From: Trochalopteron elliotii
Taxonomy: Eukaryota; Chordata; Aves; Passeriformes; Leiothrichidae
Direction: 5' to 3'
Assembly (NCBI GenBank): GCA_024734555.1
Contig: JANPWX010000028.1
Coordinates: forward strand, 382,722 to 446,721
DNA length: 64,000 nucleotides
The notes beneath the pieces were generated by a model. The model was not told the DNA's origin. It made no database searches and worked only from the letters and a program-made list of their open reading frames with translations. The position numbers were made by a program, and so were the translations under genes. The first letter of the stretch is position 1, and each line of letters starts with the position of its first letter. Of the stretch, positions 11,834 to 25,040 are shown piece after piece.

Positions 11834-12639
11834 CCTGGGCGCTGTAGAAATGGAGGAGGAATGTTGATGTTTCGTAATGCACTGTGTATGAGGAATAATT
11901 TCAACTTTTCCTATAGATCTCAAAGTCAGCTAAAGTCCTTAATGTTTCTGTTGATAGCTTATTCTTTTGATTTTTATTCTTTCTTTTTTTTTTTTCAGTA
12001 CCCATTGAAGAATTTATGCCACCCTTTGGGAAAGCCTGTTTCCTTTTCCCATGACAAAATATGCATCTGTGAAATTTGTGCTTGCAGAGTTTGGTGGGAT
12101 TTGTATTGTACTCACAAAATATTTTTGCTCCTTGCTCAGTGGATTCCAGAAACGAGTACTAATGCAAGGTCAGCTCACCAACTTGCTTTATAACAAGGCA
12201 TAAAATGACCATGGGAATGGATAGTATTAAACACATCTATGTAAGAAAAACTGGCTTGAAGAATAACTTAAAACTCTGATTTCCTTCCTCCTGTCTAAAT
12301 CAATGAGAATTATAATTTCTTTTTTAATCGATCAAACCCCGTAGAAAAGAAACTTTTTCCTGGTTGCTTTTTTGACTTCTATTCTCCAAATTATAAGAAA
12401 AATGTTAGACAAACAGGGAATCATTTACCAAGTGTGATCTTACTAGAAGTGTTACAAGGAGAAGCCGACCTAGGTGTGTGCAGAAGAAAAGATGAAGGTA
12501 ATTTGAAGATAGACAGAAAGAAGCCAGAGTCAGACTTGTCTCATCAGTAGACAACAAAATGTTAAGAGGCAGTGGGCACAAATTACAATACAGCAAATTC
12601 CCATTAGATATCAGGTGAATTTGTTGACACTTAGGACGG
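11834..12639. other. Unique sequence between LTR and CR1
   Basis: No gene found. The open frame from 11675 to 12193 is the longest simple frame near here (172 codons), but it starts in the LTR, crosses the LTR boundary into flanking AT-rich DNA and resembles nothing known. Confidence 0.55.
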
Positions 12640-12817
12640 TGAAACAGTCCAAAAGGTTGCCCAATATCCCCTTGAACATTTTCAAAACTCAGTGATCTCA
12701 CTCTAAGCAACCTGATCCAACTTTGGAAGTGGACCTAACCTCAAAATTTGAGCAGGGTTTGGACCAAATGATATCCAGAAATTTCTTCCAAACTAAACTA
12801 TTCTATGACCCTGTGAC
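12640..12817 (+). mobile_element. CR1 LINE, 3' end fragment
   Basis: A diverged plus-strand CR1 3' end: '...TTTTCAAAACTCAG', 'AGCAACCTGATCCAAC', 'GAGCAGGGTTTGGACCAAATG', 'ATATCCAGAAATTTCTTCCAA', then 'CTATTCTATGACCC' as the decayed octamer tail. The 5' limit is soft. The orientation is opposite to the CR1 at 6.65 kb. Confidence 0.82.
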
Positions 12818-15800
12818 AAACAGGAGGCTGTAGAAAAGTCAGACATGAAGCTCTGTTTCTCTCATGAACATTTCAGCTGTAAAGCTGGACACAGGTTGAA
12901 ACTCCTGGGTGCGAGGACAACTCACATTTTTCACCAGTGCAAGTGTCTCTGGATTGTTATTGCCCTATGTATAAAGGTTTGTCCAGGCAAGAACTGACCA
13001 CTTGAGTCAATGAAATTACATGGGGTGGGTGTGGGAAGGAAAAGTACTAGTCCTAGGACAGAGAAGCAGGAAAGCTCTGGAGAATTAGCTCATGCTACTG
13101 AGTGCTGCCAGGGAAAGTGAAGGATGGGGAGTTAGGAAATTTATCTTCCTCTCCAGAAGTATTTACCTCCTTATATATACTCTCAGGCAGCCAGCTTGGC
13201 TCTAAGAGGTTGTGGCATAGGCAACAGAGGCAGCAGAAGCAAGACTAATTTATGACCTTCTGTCACATTCAACCTCGAAGCAACAACGAGCTATTTCCTC
13301 TTCCTGAAACTGACCCGCACTCATTTAATGCTATTGTACACTAAATTTTCTTCCTGGAGATGAATTCTGTATGAATCTCTGTCATCCTCTTAAGTGAAGG
13401 TTTTGTTGATTTATGCAGCTTTTATTGGCATAGGTCTAATGTTGAGTGCCACTCTCCTCACACTCTGGCATCAGCTCAGAAATGCAGAAGCAAGGAAGTG
13501 CCAGTAGCAAACTCCTCAGTGGACCTACTTCTGAAGGCCCTCTGCTTCCCTTTCCCCATGCTTGTTCTGAAATAGACTGACTCTGCTGACATTCAAATGT
13601 GCTACAATCCCCATCTGTCTCCATCCTAGCATTTAAAAAGGCACAAGAATTGCTAAGGTAAGAGAAAATTTAGATATCCATTCTCCTTGTAGTAGTAAAA
13701 GTTTTTGGACTTCTCCATCAAATGTCATGCTAATCTAATAAAGATCAACATTTTGAAAAATTTTTAGGTCTTCAACGTGGAATGGCCCAGCTTTCCAGAA
13801 AATTGGATTATCTGAATTGGATCTCCTCTAAGTCAATCAGGCAAGCCAGTCATGAACTGAAGACTCTTAATTCAAGCCTTCAGTGTCAGTTGATGTTTTG
13901 CATTAGAATTATCCTCAGACATTAAGCACTGAATTATTGATTTAACCCCCAGTTAATAAGTCTTAAATTTCTCTGAAACAAAAATGACTGATTGCCCTAA
14001 TTGAACTTCATTTTCAATAAATGGGTATAAAAAGGGAGAGTTCTGAGTCTAGATCTAAGATATCTTGTTTATATGATAAAAACAATGTCTGTGGATTTGT
14101 GTTGGCCTGGAAACAAGCATTGACATGAGAACCTTTTCCCATACAACAACTTATTTATTTTGAGATTATTTTTAAACAACCACAGAACTCGTTCTCTATC
14201 CAAGGATAAGACAAAAATCACTCAAAAATTTTTTCTTGATGATGTCTGCTTTAGCAGTTTCTTACACAGTATTTCTTAGAAAGGACTGATATCTGGTTCC
14301 AGTAAATGTCCCATAGAAGGGACTGGACTGATAATTTTGGAAACTGCTTCACCTTAACTTGAAAAGTGTCAACATTTTTATTTAGAATTCATATCTGTGT
14401 GTTATCTCTATGTCTATGTCAGCTTACAAGCAGCTGGTTCTCATGCAAGCCTCTTAAAATTCAGGTCCTTCCAGCTCTGTATTTTCTTCTACAAAGTCCC
14501 TTGAGATGGACAGGTCTATGTGATTTTTTTTTTCTGTCTTTTACTTCTTGAATATGTGAAAGAAGGAAATATGTTCTACTGTGCAGCTGCTCACAAGATG
14601 GTTCTCCATTTTTTTTCTGGCAGGATTAATAACCAAACTGTCATTAATTATGTCCTTATGTATCAACTGTTAGGAGGAAAGAACCAATCCATGATCATAA
14701 ATGCTGACAAAACAGAAAACCTTCATCAGATTAGTGCTAGTGGGTGCAGAGGCAGGCCAGAATGGCTATGAAAACCAGTAAAATTCAGGAATAAACTGAA
14801 ACTCAGCCTCTGCCTTTGCAGACAGTGACAAACGTGAATTTTTTGTATCAATTTTAAAAGCACTATCTAGTAATCTCATTCTTTGAATACACATCCACTG
14901 ACCATTTTAAAGAGTAGGCCTTGGATTCTGGTCTTCAAATTCATATAATGACTGAAGAAAACCGAGATGGATTTTGAAAGACCTAACTTAGGTAGGAACC
15001 TGCCAACAGGGTAATATTATCCTCGTGTTTTGAGCCCTGGTTCAAATGTCTGAAATGGATGCACACAGTTAAAATAATTTCTCCATCCAGTTTTGATCCA
15101 GGACATAGGTATTCTCTCCAAAATCATATAGGAGATATTTGTGAGAGCATTCACCCAATTTTTGCTGTATTTCCCAGCCAGTTTAAGTATATGTCCAGAC
15201 CTTTCTCCTTGGGGATAGACAGGAACTCCTCAGACAAAAGAAAAATTTCTTATTTCTCTTCATCTCCGCAACTGCCTCTTATAAGAAAAATATTTGACAA
15301 AAATAAAATAGCTGGCATAAGTATAGAGCTGCTGTCTGGTTTTTGTCTTGCTGCTCCTGGACATTTGAACCTTTTTTATTTCCTCTAAGTCAGACATGCC
15401 TCTTCACCTACCACTTTGGAAGAAAGGCAGGCTTTTCTTCTGGGAGCACTGCTTCTGTCCATGAGTTTAGGTCCCTCCATAACATAAACTGCATTTCCCC
15501 AATTCCCTTTGGCAATTGCTTCCCCCAGAAGTGCTCACTTCCCTGACCATACAGATGTCAGAGATGGAGGAGAGCTCTTGAGCCACAGGAACATAATGGA
15601 TGCGTCGTCCTCAGCTCAAAAAGCAGCCCACTTTCAAGACCAGGGAGTGGAACACTTTTCTCATGTCCTGCAAAGAGGACATAAACGGTCAAATTTTGCA
15701 TTATTACAGTGGTGAAATGCCACAGACCGCAGTAGAATAACTTTGAATTTCAATGTATCCTTGTGCAACCAAGCTGGCCCATAACCTCCTCAACTGAAAG

Positions 15801-17749
15801 CTGTCTGGTGACCCCTATCCCATCACCCAAACAAAACACATTAGGAGAGGAAGTTCTTGGTTTGGCTTTGGGAATCAGAAGATAAAACATTTTCTTGTCA
15901 CAATGGAAATGTGCAGTATAACACAGTTAAAAGTTAAGAAAATGAGGAGAACTGAAACGGTTGAACTGAGAAGCCTTTACATCATTTTTCAACATAATGA
16001 CACATTGTTTTATGCATTGGTAGAACTGTGTAATTCTGATAAATCATAATCTAAATAATATAAACAGGAGTCACTGCTGATTTTTTCCAAATTGCCACTG
16101 GAATTGATTCAGACAGCCAATATTTATAGCTCTTCAGCAAAGATTCTGGTCCTCAGGCTGCCGTACAACCACTCACATCTGCTGTTTTGCTATACAGAAT
16201 TATAAAACCTTCTAGAGCAGCCAACAAACATGACTCCAGAAAGGGAATCTGGGAAATACTGCATAGACTACAGTCTAGGGTGCCAAATATTGCACTGGCC
16301 TGCAAGCTGGACTGCTCTCCTGCCCTGCTCTCAGGCTGCACAGAACTAAGGTCTGGGCATCCCATCAGCCCAAAAAAAAGTGTCTCATAGTTGGAGGCTT
16401 TTTTCTTTAATTACACTATGCCTCTTTCTAGATGAATTTCAGGGGGATAAGAATGTTTAAATGGAAGATGAATCACCCCTGCAGCCAGCCAATTTAATAA
16501 AGCAGAAAATATGAATGAAACAGCTCCTTTGACTGATTCTGCATGGGGATTTAAAATCAGAAGTGAAGCACTGAGCTTGGCATTCAGCTGGGAACCAGCA
16601 ACATATGGAACAGGGCACCTGGATGACGTGCTTTTGGCAGCCCAAAATGGGACATTTGCTTTCTGAGCCATCTGGAGCCTCTCTCTAAGGCCAGTGATTT
16701 CATTACTTAGCAATCTCAGTGATTCATCTGTTCTTAGCTTTGTGGCTCACTACAGGTGATGAGCAGGAGCAAGTTCCTCTGCCAATAGTGGCTGTTCCTT
16801 GAACAGCAGCAAACTGGAAAGGGCCCCAAGACTAGTGGACCTTTTGAGAACTTGCCCTTTAATGCATTGGGACAGCAGGGTTAAAGATACTTACATTCCT
16901 AATATCTATGAGAGTCAGGAAGCCCAAATAACAGCCTGAAACTGGGCCAAATGTCTGTGGAACATTTACTCTGCTTGTGGCATCTACCCCTTTTTATCTA
17001 TGTGGCATCTACCCCTTTTTATCTATGTGAGTGTATTACATCTAAAAATAATCCTGGATGGATATCTGATATCTGTACCATCTTGGTGTTAATTGAAAAG
17101 AGCACATGCAGGGGAAGACTAACAAGGATGTATTAGCGTGTGGACTAGGGTGAAACCAGTGAACAGCATTCCCTGCAGTCTCCCAGAACACAGCACACCT
17201 TGATGTAGTAACATCAAAATTATGTCTGAGAAGAGAACGGCAAGAAAGAATTGGTAAGGCTCAAGGCTTACTTTCCAAAGCTGCCACTGCAACTTAAGCC
17301 TGGACTGCAAACATAAACTTCCTAACTTCCTTGGAAAGCAACTCAGTGCAAGAGGAATATCTGAGAACAAAGGGAGATGCTGGGCTGCAAAAAAAAAACC
17401 AAACAAAAAAAAAACCCACAACATTTTGCTCAAGTATTCATGCACAAAATAAAGGTGAACATTGAGATCTCTTTTTAGCCTTTTCATAGCCTGATGTAAG
17501 TATTGAAGCAATATCCCTGGATAAAATTCAGTAGATTGTAGCACATACAATGTATGTTCCTTCCTTGGAAGTGAATTGAAGAACTTAATTTAAATTGCCA
17601 GGCAAAGACCTGGGCCCATGTTCTGTGATTTTAGATAGGCCCTTTTTAAGGGATAAATTTTGAGATGAATAAGAGGACCCTCCTCAATAGAGGAAGATCA
17701 GATTAATGAACACATTGAACATACACAGTTCCATGGTGCCTATAGGGAT
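12818..17749. other. Unique non-coding sequence
   Basis: AT-rich sequence with no recognisable exon, RNA gene or transposon. Short open frames (up to 143 codons at 17119-17550, minus) are without family resemblance. A perfect 25-bp tandem duplication at 17.0 kb is listed separately. Confidence 0.55.
16976..17025. repeat. Perfect 25-bp tandem duplication
   Basis: A 25-base unit beginning TGTGGCATCTACCCC occurs twice, head to tail with no difference, so the duplication is probably recent. Confidence 0.95.
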
Positions 17750-18770
17750 ACATGCATGAGTGCTAAGGGAGCTGGCCACTGTGTTTGTGAGGCCACTGTT
17801 GGTCATTTCTGCAATAAAATTATGGCAAATGGGAGGGATTCCAGAGGAAGAGAGTAAAGTGTATGTCTGCTACCTTCAAGAAAGGCAAAGAAAAGGGTGT
17901 GAGGCCAGTCAGTTTCACCTGTACCCCAGGGAAAAGATGGGGCAAATAATAGTGAAAATGTTTCCAAAAGGGTTATTTGGAAAAACAGCGTTACTATTCA
18001 ACAGGCAAATCATGCTTGACACACATGACAGTCTTCTATCATGACTTGACTGGTTTCATGGATAAGGAAAGAGTATGAATATTATTTATCTTGATTCTAA
18101 AAGTCTATCATAATATCCCCACTGACAGGGAGGATGAAGTTCAGCCTAACTGGACCGTGAGGGGGATTCAAAACTGTTTGAATTGCTTAGCTCAAGGGGC
18201 TGGTGAAAAGTGGCAGAGTCCACTGGGTGGAGGTCACTAAGGGTTGATACAGGGCCCAGCAGTGTTCCTTGTTCAATTATGAGTGACATAACTGAATTGA
18301 TGGGCAGACTGTACCCTCAGCAAGTTTGCTAAAGTTACAAAACCTTGAGGACTTGTTGATACAACTGAGGTTTGTGCTGCCATTACGTGGGATTTCAGCA
18401 GGCTGGGGAAAATGCAGATCCTGGAAGAACAACCCATGCACCAGTGGAGTCTAAGGGACAACTGGTTGGCAAGCCACTTTGCAGAAAAAAAGATCAGGAT
18501 GTCCTGGGCAGCACCATTGTGCCAGCAGTATAAGCCAGTAATATTCCCTTGTGGAAAAGACCAACAGCATAGTGGGTCATGCAGAGGGGAACATTATCAG
18601 CAGTCAAAGGTAACTTCCCTTTATGTAACCCTTGTGAGACAGGTCTAGAGTACCAGGGCCAGTTCTGAGCTTCCCAATACAACAGAGTGACTGGAGGGAA
18701 TTCAGTCACAAAGATGTCTTCAGCACTGACACATCTTACAGACTGGGAGAGTCTGAAGAGAGCTGGCAGT
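17750..18770 (+). mobile_element. Old CR1-type LINE, reverse-transcriptase region
   Basis: Nucleotide phrases and broken-frame translations follow CR1 ORF2 in order. A region like 'VCYLQERQRKG' leads to a 'PVSFT'-type block (about 17810-17930). A 'YLD-S-K' segment corresponds to the usual catalytic-domain 'DFSKAFD' region (about 18085-18110). 'QGPSSVPCSI' (about 18250-18280) corresponds to the LGP-x-LFNI block, followed by a 'TLSKFAKVTK' segment (about 18313-18340) where an intact enzyme has the FADD catalytic motif, and then the C-terminal part up to the AGxxY-like end. Frameshifts and stops are many, so it is inactive. It is more decayed than the CR1 pieces at 6.7 and 24.5 kb, and no 3' tail is visible. 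Confidence 0.8.
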
Positions 18771-19728
18771 GCTCAGCACATATATTACCATCACTTTAAA
18801 AACCACATAAAATTATTGGCCCTATGCTAATGTCCTTTTGTCGACCCTCTGTTTAATTTTTGAATTACTTAACATGGCAGTGTATAAAATATATAGGGTT
18901 ACATAGATTAGGTAAGCTACAGTGAACACAGTTATTGTTTGAGAAAGAATGAGATTTAGGATTTGAGGAAAGAGAGGAGTTCATTAGTCCTGGGGTATAC
19001 AGGATTTTCCACCTTCCTCTTTAGTCTAATCCTATCTGTTTTATGACTAATTACTTACAAGCATTATCTTCCCTATGAACACATAATGTTTTCTACATGA
19101 CTTCAGCTTCAGATACGACAGCCATAAGGGTGGGGAGGCTTGTTTTGCTTTCTCATTTTGGGTGGGGGAGGCACCAGCTCCAGCTGAAGGAGTTAATTCC
19201 TCATTGGTTTAAGTCTCTAAGAATTGGTTGTTCTGAACAACACATACCTCTGAATGCAGTCATAGCTGCCATGAAAACATGTCACTTCTCACTTAAGCAC
19301 AGACACTGAAGTACAGAGAGAGGCAGTATGAGACTCTCAAAGGTAGGGTTTTTTTAAGGTATTTTTCCACTAGTGACTCGGTAAAACCAAAGTAGTGCTT
19401 CAAGCTGATTTATATTGTACAGATCTTTAGAAGGGTTGAACAGCCTTTTATTTAACTTTTAGGCCTGTCAGAAACTGGTATCTTATAACCATAATTTATT
19501 CACTGGACAACAGTTTGCATAGCTGATTTCTTTCTTTCAAGCATCCCTGAAAAAAGTCCTGACATATTGAATTGCTTTTAGAATTGGCAAATGGCTAATT
19601 ATACTTTAAGGTAGTCTTTAGCCATCTACACATTGTGATAAATCTCTGAATTTTAAAAAACTATGTTTTGTACTAACAGATGAATCCCAGCACACTTTCC
19701 ACAATCTCTATTGCTAATTTTGTGTTCC

Positions 19729-19772
19729 ACGTGATAAAACTGAAAATAACACATGATAAAATTGAAAATAAC
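19729..19772. repeat. 22-bp imperfect tandem duplication
   Basis: Two units of the form ACRTGATAAAAYTGAAAATAAC lie head to tail and differ at two positions. Confidence 0.92.
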
Positions 19773-21131
19773 TCTTGCACAAGAAAACTGGCGGCATTAA
19801 AAACAGGAGCAAAAGTCATTCAAAAAATCTGCTTGAAGTAATCCCAATGTCAGTACGGAAAATTACTCATTTTTCTGAGTGCTAGCTATGAAAACTTGAA
19901 GGGAGGAAAATTCTGCATCTTTATATTTATTGGCATCCCTTGTGAGAATATGCTGTCATTACCCAACAGATAAGTATTTGAAATCCAACTTTGCACTTCA
20001 CTGGAGCAAGGATCTGACACTTAGACTTTCTTTATAAAGAGGAACAGAAATCATGCAGCTTTTCCTGCTTCTTCTAAAAATGGATGATCTGTCAGTGTGT
20101 GAACAGGTATTTGCTAAGTATAACCATACCTTCATTCATACCTCCCCCACTCAGCAAGAGAAAACTCCAGCAATGCCCAGCAACACATTTTTCCCAAATA
20201 TCCAGCCTTTTTTAACTTCCTGAGACCAAACAATCCCCACTCCCAGTAAAAAGTGAAAGTCATGTTTTTAGGCTACTTCATTTTAAAGGATGTCTCCAAT
20301 TAGAAAATTTTGGTGGTTTTGGATGTAAAATGTAAACAACAAGGCAAAGACAAATCTTTGGGTGAGAAATATCACCTAGCTGAAATATGGTTTCATGGGC
20401 TTCAACAAAAAAAGATGGAAATAATGGAGAGAAATTTGCATTTATCTCAGGGAACAATTATTGTTGTCCATCTACATAATACCATCATCTTGCTGGATTT
20501 TTTTTTCTACCCTCTTGGTACTGGCAAGGAGAGTGACTAATATATTTAGTGTTATGAGAACTCTGCAAGGCAATGAGGCAATGACATCACATTACTCAAT
20601 TTGTCTCTTGTGTCCTCTGAGAAGTCAAAGGTCTCATGTACACTCAAAAGAAAATCAAGTGACCTAGTCAGAAATGAAACCACTTTCCAACATAAACAAA
20701 ACCAAAGATTCAGTAATTTTTGCAGTTTTGACAAACTAATTTGAGACTTAACAGTTTTACCCTTGCTTTGAATTAGTCATTTTTTATTTTATTTTTCTGT
20801 GAAGTGAAAGAAAAATGCCGAATGCTGTCAGAGTATGAAACCTTTTGGTATGAGATTTCTCTGTTAGATGATGTTTCCTACACTGATCTTATGCTGCCAA
20901 CAACTCAAATACCTTTTAATGTGATCTGGCTTTTAATGTATAGCACTGCCTGCGTTCCATATGTTTACCATTATCCACAGGCTCATCAGTCCCCTTTATT
21001 TTCAGTAGAGGCTATTGTGGAAGGAGGCCAGATTGTGCAGCAACACAGTTCCGGTAGTGAAATTAGCAACTGAACAATATTCCCAGAGAAGTAGTCCTGT
21101 TCACTTCTGGCCATAAGCCTGCTTCTGACAC

Positions 21132-21151
21132 AAAAAAAAAAAAAAAAAAAA
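21132..21151. repeat. Poly(A) run of 20
   Basis: An uninterrupted run of 20 A. No retroposed gene is recognisable upstream of it. Confidence 0.95.
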
Positions 21152-23566
21152 TGTCCATAGGAAAGAAATTCTATGTGCAGGTATGTTTACAAAGCACATA
21201 ATTTACATGTAATTTATACACTTGCAACAGGGCATATCCTGCACATGTTCACAGAGAACTCTTTGTGTGCAACTCAGATCTTCACCGGGTTGGGTAACCA
21301 TTGGTGATTCCATTTTACAGTGTAAGAAATCGAGGCACTGAGATGCAGGAGTGCCAAGTAACTTTCCAGAGTCCCACTGTGAGCCTGAGCCAAGCTAGAG
21401 GCAGAATGTAAAGCTGCAGCTCTGCAGTGTCTGGTCCCCAGTGGCAGTAATGGCCGTAGGTATTGCTCTTTTATTCCATCCCCTGCTCTTCTCCTGGTTT
21501 CCAAGCTGCAGAACAGTGCCCCTGTAGCTTTGCCAGGATAGCTGTTTGTGGGGAAAGGCTGTGAAATATGTCAGGAAAACAGCTTTAGGAAAAAACTTTC
21601 AATTTTTTTTTTTACAGAAAAGAAGGCATTTTGCAAATCCAGACCCTTCACCTGATCTTGCATTGCTGCAAGAACCGTTTTGTCAGCATAATCTGAAAGC
21701 AGAGAGAGGCAACAGGCAAGAGAGGATGAACAGACAGGGATGCCATAAGCCATCATTAGCACATCCATGGCCTAAGCTATCCATACATGCTGATGACATC
21801 CATGTGGTACTCTGCAGAACGAGGCAGTAAATTATGATGTGCCTTTCACTTACCTCATTTCAAATTCCCTGTCTGCTCTCTAACATACTCCTCTTGTACT
21901 CCACTTTTTCTTAATTAACTATTACCAAAAAAGCCTAAACTACTGCTATTTCCTGAACATGGAATATTTTTCCTCTGCTTACCTTATGTTTAGTCTTCGC
22001 ATAAGAAAAATTTAGACATAGAATGCTGGTACTTAGAGATAAAACTTAAGAGTTTTCTCAGCAGGAAAAAGTGTCTGAGGTATAAATGGAGGAGGCAAGA
22101 CGAAAGCCCAGTAGATGGGCCATATATCTTGGGACACGGTGAGCTCAAGACACCAAATATCACTCACATTCCTTGACATCCCACTAATACAGGAGTGCAA
22201 GTCCAGAGTTGCTCTGCTCTCCATGTCCCTGCCACTCCCATGCTCCCCAACAGGCACAGGGCCTCTACCACCTCTTGCAGCTCAGAAGTCCCTTAAAGCC
22301 TAAGGTACTTCCCCACCTCTAAATACTTCAATAACTGGGAAGGACTCTAGTATAAGCCTACTGTAATCTCTGTGCTTTAATCTAGATTTATATCATTGCT
22401 TTCCTTGAGCAGAACAAAAATATATTATCTACCATTACTTCTCAAAGATGTGGTTTGAGTTCTTTTGCTTCTTTTCATTTTCTTCACTGGCTGGATGTTT
22501 CTTTACTTCATTAAGATTGTATTTCCCAAAGTCCCCATCGTATTCCTACATAGTTTTGTCTTTTCCTACTTAGCTTACCTGGGGAGCTAAACACATAGTA
22601 TTGTAGGGAAAGATGGTTTTAAGATGTGCTGGCTCCTCCTATGCTAGTCATTTGGAGCTTGGAGCAAGTACAGAGCAAATCTCTGCCAGCTTACATGGTT
22701 CTGCTTTTTTTCTGAGTAACACAGTTATCATATAGGCTTTTATTACTTTTTCTCCATGGCTTACCTGAGACAAGCCTATCTTCTGACTCCCAGCAATGCA
22801 AGGAATGCTCCTCCTGCTTTTCTGCATTCATACTCAATAGTTTGACCTGGAGTTATGAACATAATGTTGACATTTCCCAGGAAATCAGCCTGAAGCATCA
22901 TGACTGGTTCCATCTGGCCTTGAAATCAAGGCGAATATTGAAGTTTTTTCTTAGGTGAGTACAGCCAAGTTGTCTGTTCTTTCTGCTTTTCTGTTTTTTC
23001 CTTTCTAATGCAGAAATTGGGCAATTTAACTTCATTCCAAACAGATTTCCATTAAATGTATGTTCAGCACATATTTAACATGTAGAGAATATATACTTGG
23101 AGGTGTAAATATAGTTTTACATGTGTGTGTCAATATGAATGCATTTAAATACATAGTAGGCTAAATTATGATTTAATATAGGTCTGTGTATACAAGCCAA
23201 GATCATGAAGTTCTTTGACAGGTGAAACCAAAGAGCATTCTTATCTTTCCTGTAATAAGGATGAGTGAAGGCTGCTTGCAGATACCAGAGAGAATAAATA
23301 CTCTAAACAGAGTGCTCTGACAGCTCTTCAGCTTTCCCAGTTTCATGTAGCTTTTGAACATGAAAACACTGGAACCACACCAAGATCCAACATTGCAGAG
23401 CTGGTGGAAAAAAGAGGATGCACATGGGCCAATGCAATTCCCATTACATTCCTTACCCACAAGTTCACACCAATTATGCTATGTCACTGTGTCATTTCAT
23501 GTCCCCTCAAGAATATGAAATAAAAGGGGCTGGAGCTGGGTGAAGAGTATGTGGAAATAGGAAATG

Positions 23567-23635
23567 AAGAAGAGAAGAGAAGAGAAGAGAAGAGAAGAGA
23601 AGAGAAGAGAAGAGAAGAGAAGAGAAGAGAAGAGG
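23567..23635. repeat. (AGAGA)n pentanucleotide microsatellite
   Basis: About 13 near-perfect copies of an AGAGA/AAGAG unit, all purine on the plus strand. The repetitive 'LLFSS' frame on the minus strand is produced by this repeat. Confidence 0.95.
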
Positions 23636-24448
23636 TATTTGTTGTACTGTGTCTGCCTTGGTCCTGCTCTATGTGCTTGAAGTCTGGGTGCTCCCACTGA
23701 TGCAGAGGTTTCCCACCTACTTGGTCTTTTTAATCTATGCTTGTAGGCATAGCGGAGCAGTCTCAGCTCCCCAACACCAAGAAGAAAAATCTGAAGAGAG
23801 AAATTTTCATCCTGCAGGATTCTAGAAAAAAAATTCCAGAATTAAGTAGAAAAACTAAAATGGACAGAAATCTTCAGTACCTGCTGTACTTGACCTGATC
23901 AAAGAAACTCCATTCAAATTAAGACAGTAAGTGGCATGGCAGAAATGTGACTTGATTTCTGAGTACTTTGGATGTGTCTCTACTTTTGTACACAGTGAAG
24001 AAGCCATGTGTGAGTGATACCCTGTGAGCTGATCTGAACACTAACTTGATATTCCAGCTGGTTTCAAATGCACTCAGCTGGGTGTGTTTGGTGGAAATGT
24101 GATCTTTGGAGTACATCCACCCTTTTTCCCTTGCTCCAAGTGCTGCTGGTGTGTTTGGTCATACGTGCTTGTAGTCGTGGTGCTTATGTTAAACACAGGA
24201 AGAGTAATAGATATAACCCCTTTGTGGAGAAAAATTGCTGGATGCAGAGGATGAATTTGTTTTTCTTTTTATCTCCAGTTCCAGTGATGACAGCAGTGGC
24301 TTTGCCCGTACTGAGCTGTATGCATACAATACAGAATACAGCTGTGTTGGAGGGAGAGAACAACTTCTTGAAAGGGATCAGATCCCTGGCATCCTTAGAG
24401 ACCTAGAGTTCCCATGCATTGTAGCTACAGCCAGGGCAAGGTTGCTCT

Positions 24449-25040
24449 AAGGTCTCCTTGGAGGCTTCCCTTCTCCAGGCTGGATGACCTCAGCCCTCTC
24501 AACCTCTCTTTATAGCACAGGTGCTCCTCTGATAATCCTCATGGCCACTTGTGCGGACTTCCTCCAACAGGTCTACGTCCTTCTTATGCTGGGGCCCTAT
24601 AGATGGATGCAGTACTCAAAAGAGTAGAGTAGAGATGAGGAACCATCTCCCTCAGCCTGCTGGGAACACTTGATGCAGCCCAGGACATGTTTGGCTGTCT
24701 GCAAGCACACATGATGAGCTTCTTACCAACCAACACCCACAAGTCCTTCTCCTCAGGGTTGCTCTCAACCCATTCTCCACCCAGTCTGTGTTTGTGCTTG
24801 GGGTTGCCCTGACCCAGGTGCAGGACACTGCACTTGGCTCTGTTGACCTTCATGATGTTCACTCAGACCCACCTCTCAAGCCTGTGCAGGTCCTCCAGAT
24901 AACATCCCTTCCCTCCAGTGTGTTGTCTGCTCCTTGTAGCTTGGTGTCATCAGCAAACTTGCTGAGGCTTTTCTCAGTCCCACTGTTCTTGTCACTGACA
25001 GAGGTGTTAAACAGCATCCATCCCAACACCAACTCCCATT
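24449..25040 (-). mobile_element. CR1 LINE fragment, end of reverse transcriptase plus downstream part
   Basis: The minus strand translates to the C-terminal part of CR1 ORF2: a 'MKVNRAKCSVLHLGQGN' block, 'LGGEWVES-PEEKDLWVLV' and 'SWAASSVPSRL' (about 24584-24862), in the order known for CR1. At nucleotide level the phrases 'CAGGACACTGCACTTGGC', 'AGCTTGGTGTCATCAGC' and 'CTCCAGGCTGGATGACC' on the plus strand are typical of reversed avian CR1. The fragment covers about 590 bp, is truncated at both ends, and carries stops, so it is not functional. It is better preserved than the copy at 17.75 kb. Confidence 0.92.

Larger units (their letters stand above)
18771..24448. other. Unique non-coding sequence
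   Basis: No gene recognised. Contains a 22-bp imperfect tandem pair (19.73 kb), a 20-base poly(A) (21.13 kb) and an AGAGA satellite (23.57 kb), listed separately. Short open frames have no recognised domain. Confidence 0.55.

Noticed and set aside
11675..12193. 172-codon plus-strand open frame, one of the longest in the window
   Set aside because: It begins inside the LTR, where the 15-bp tandem repeat gives an RRPINKR-like pattern, runs across the LTR end into unrelated flanking DNA and has no domain.
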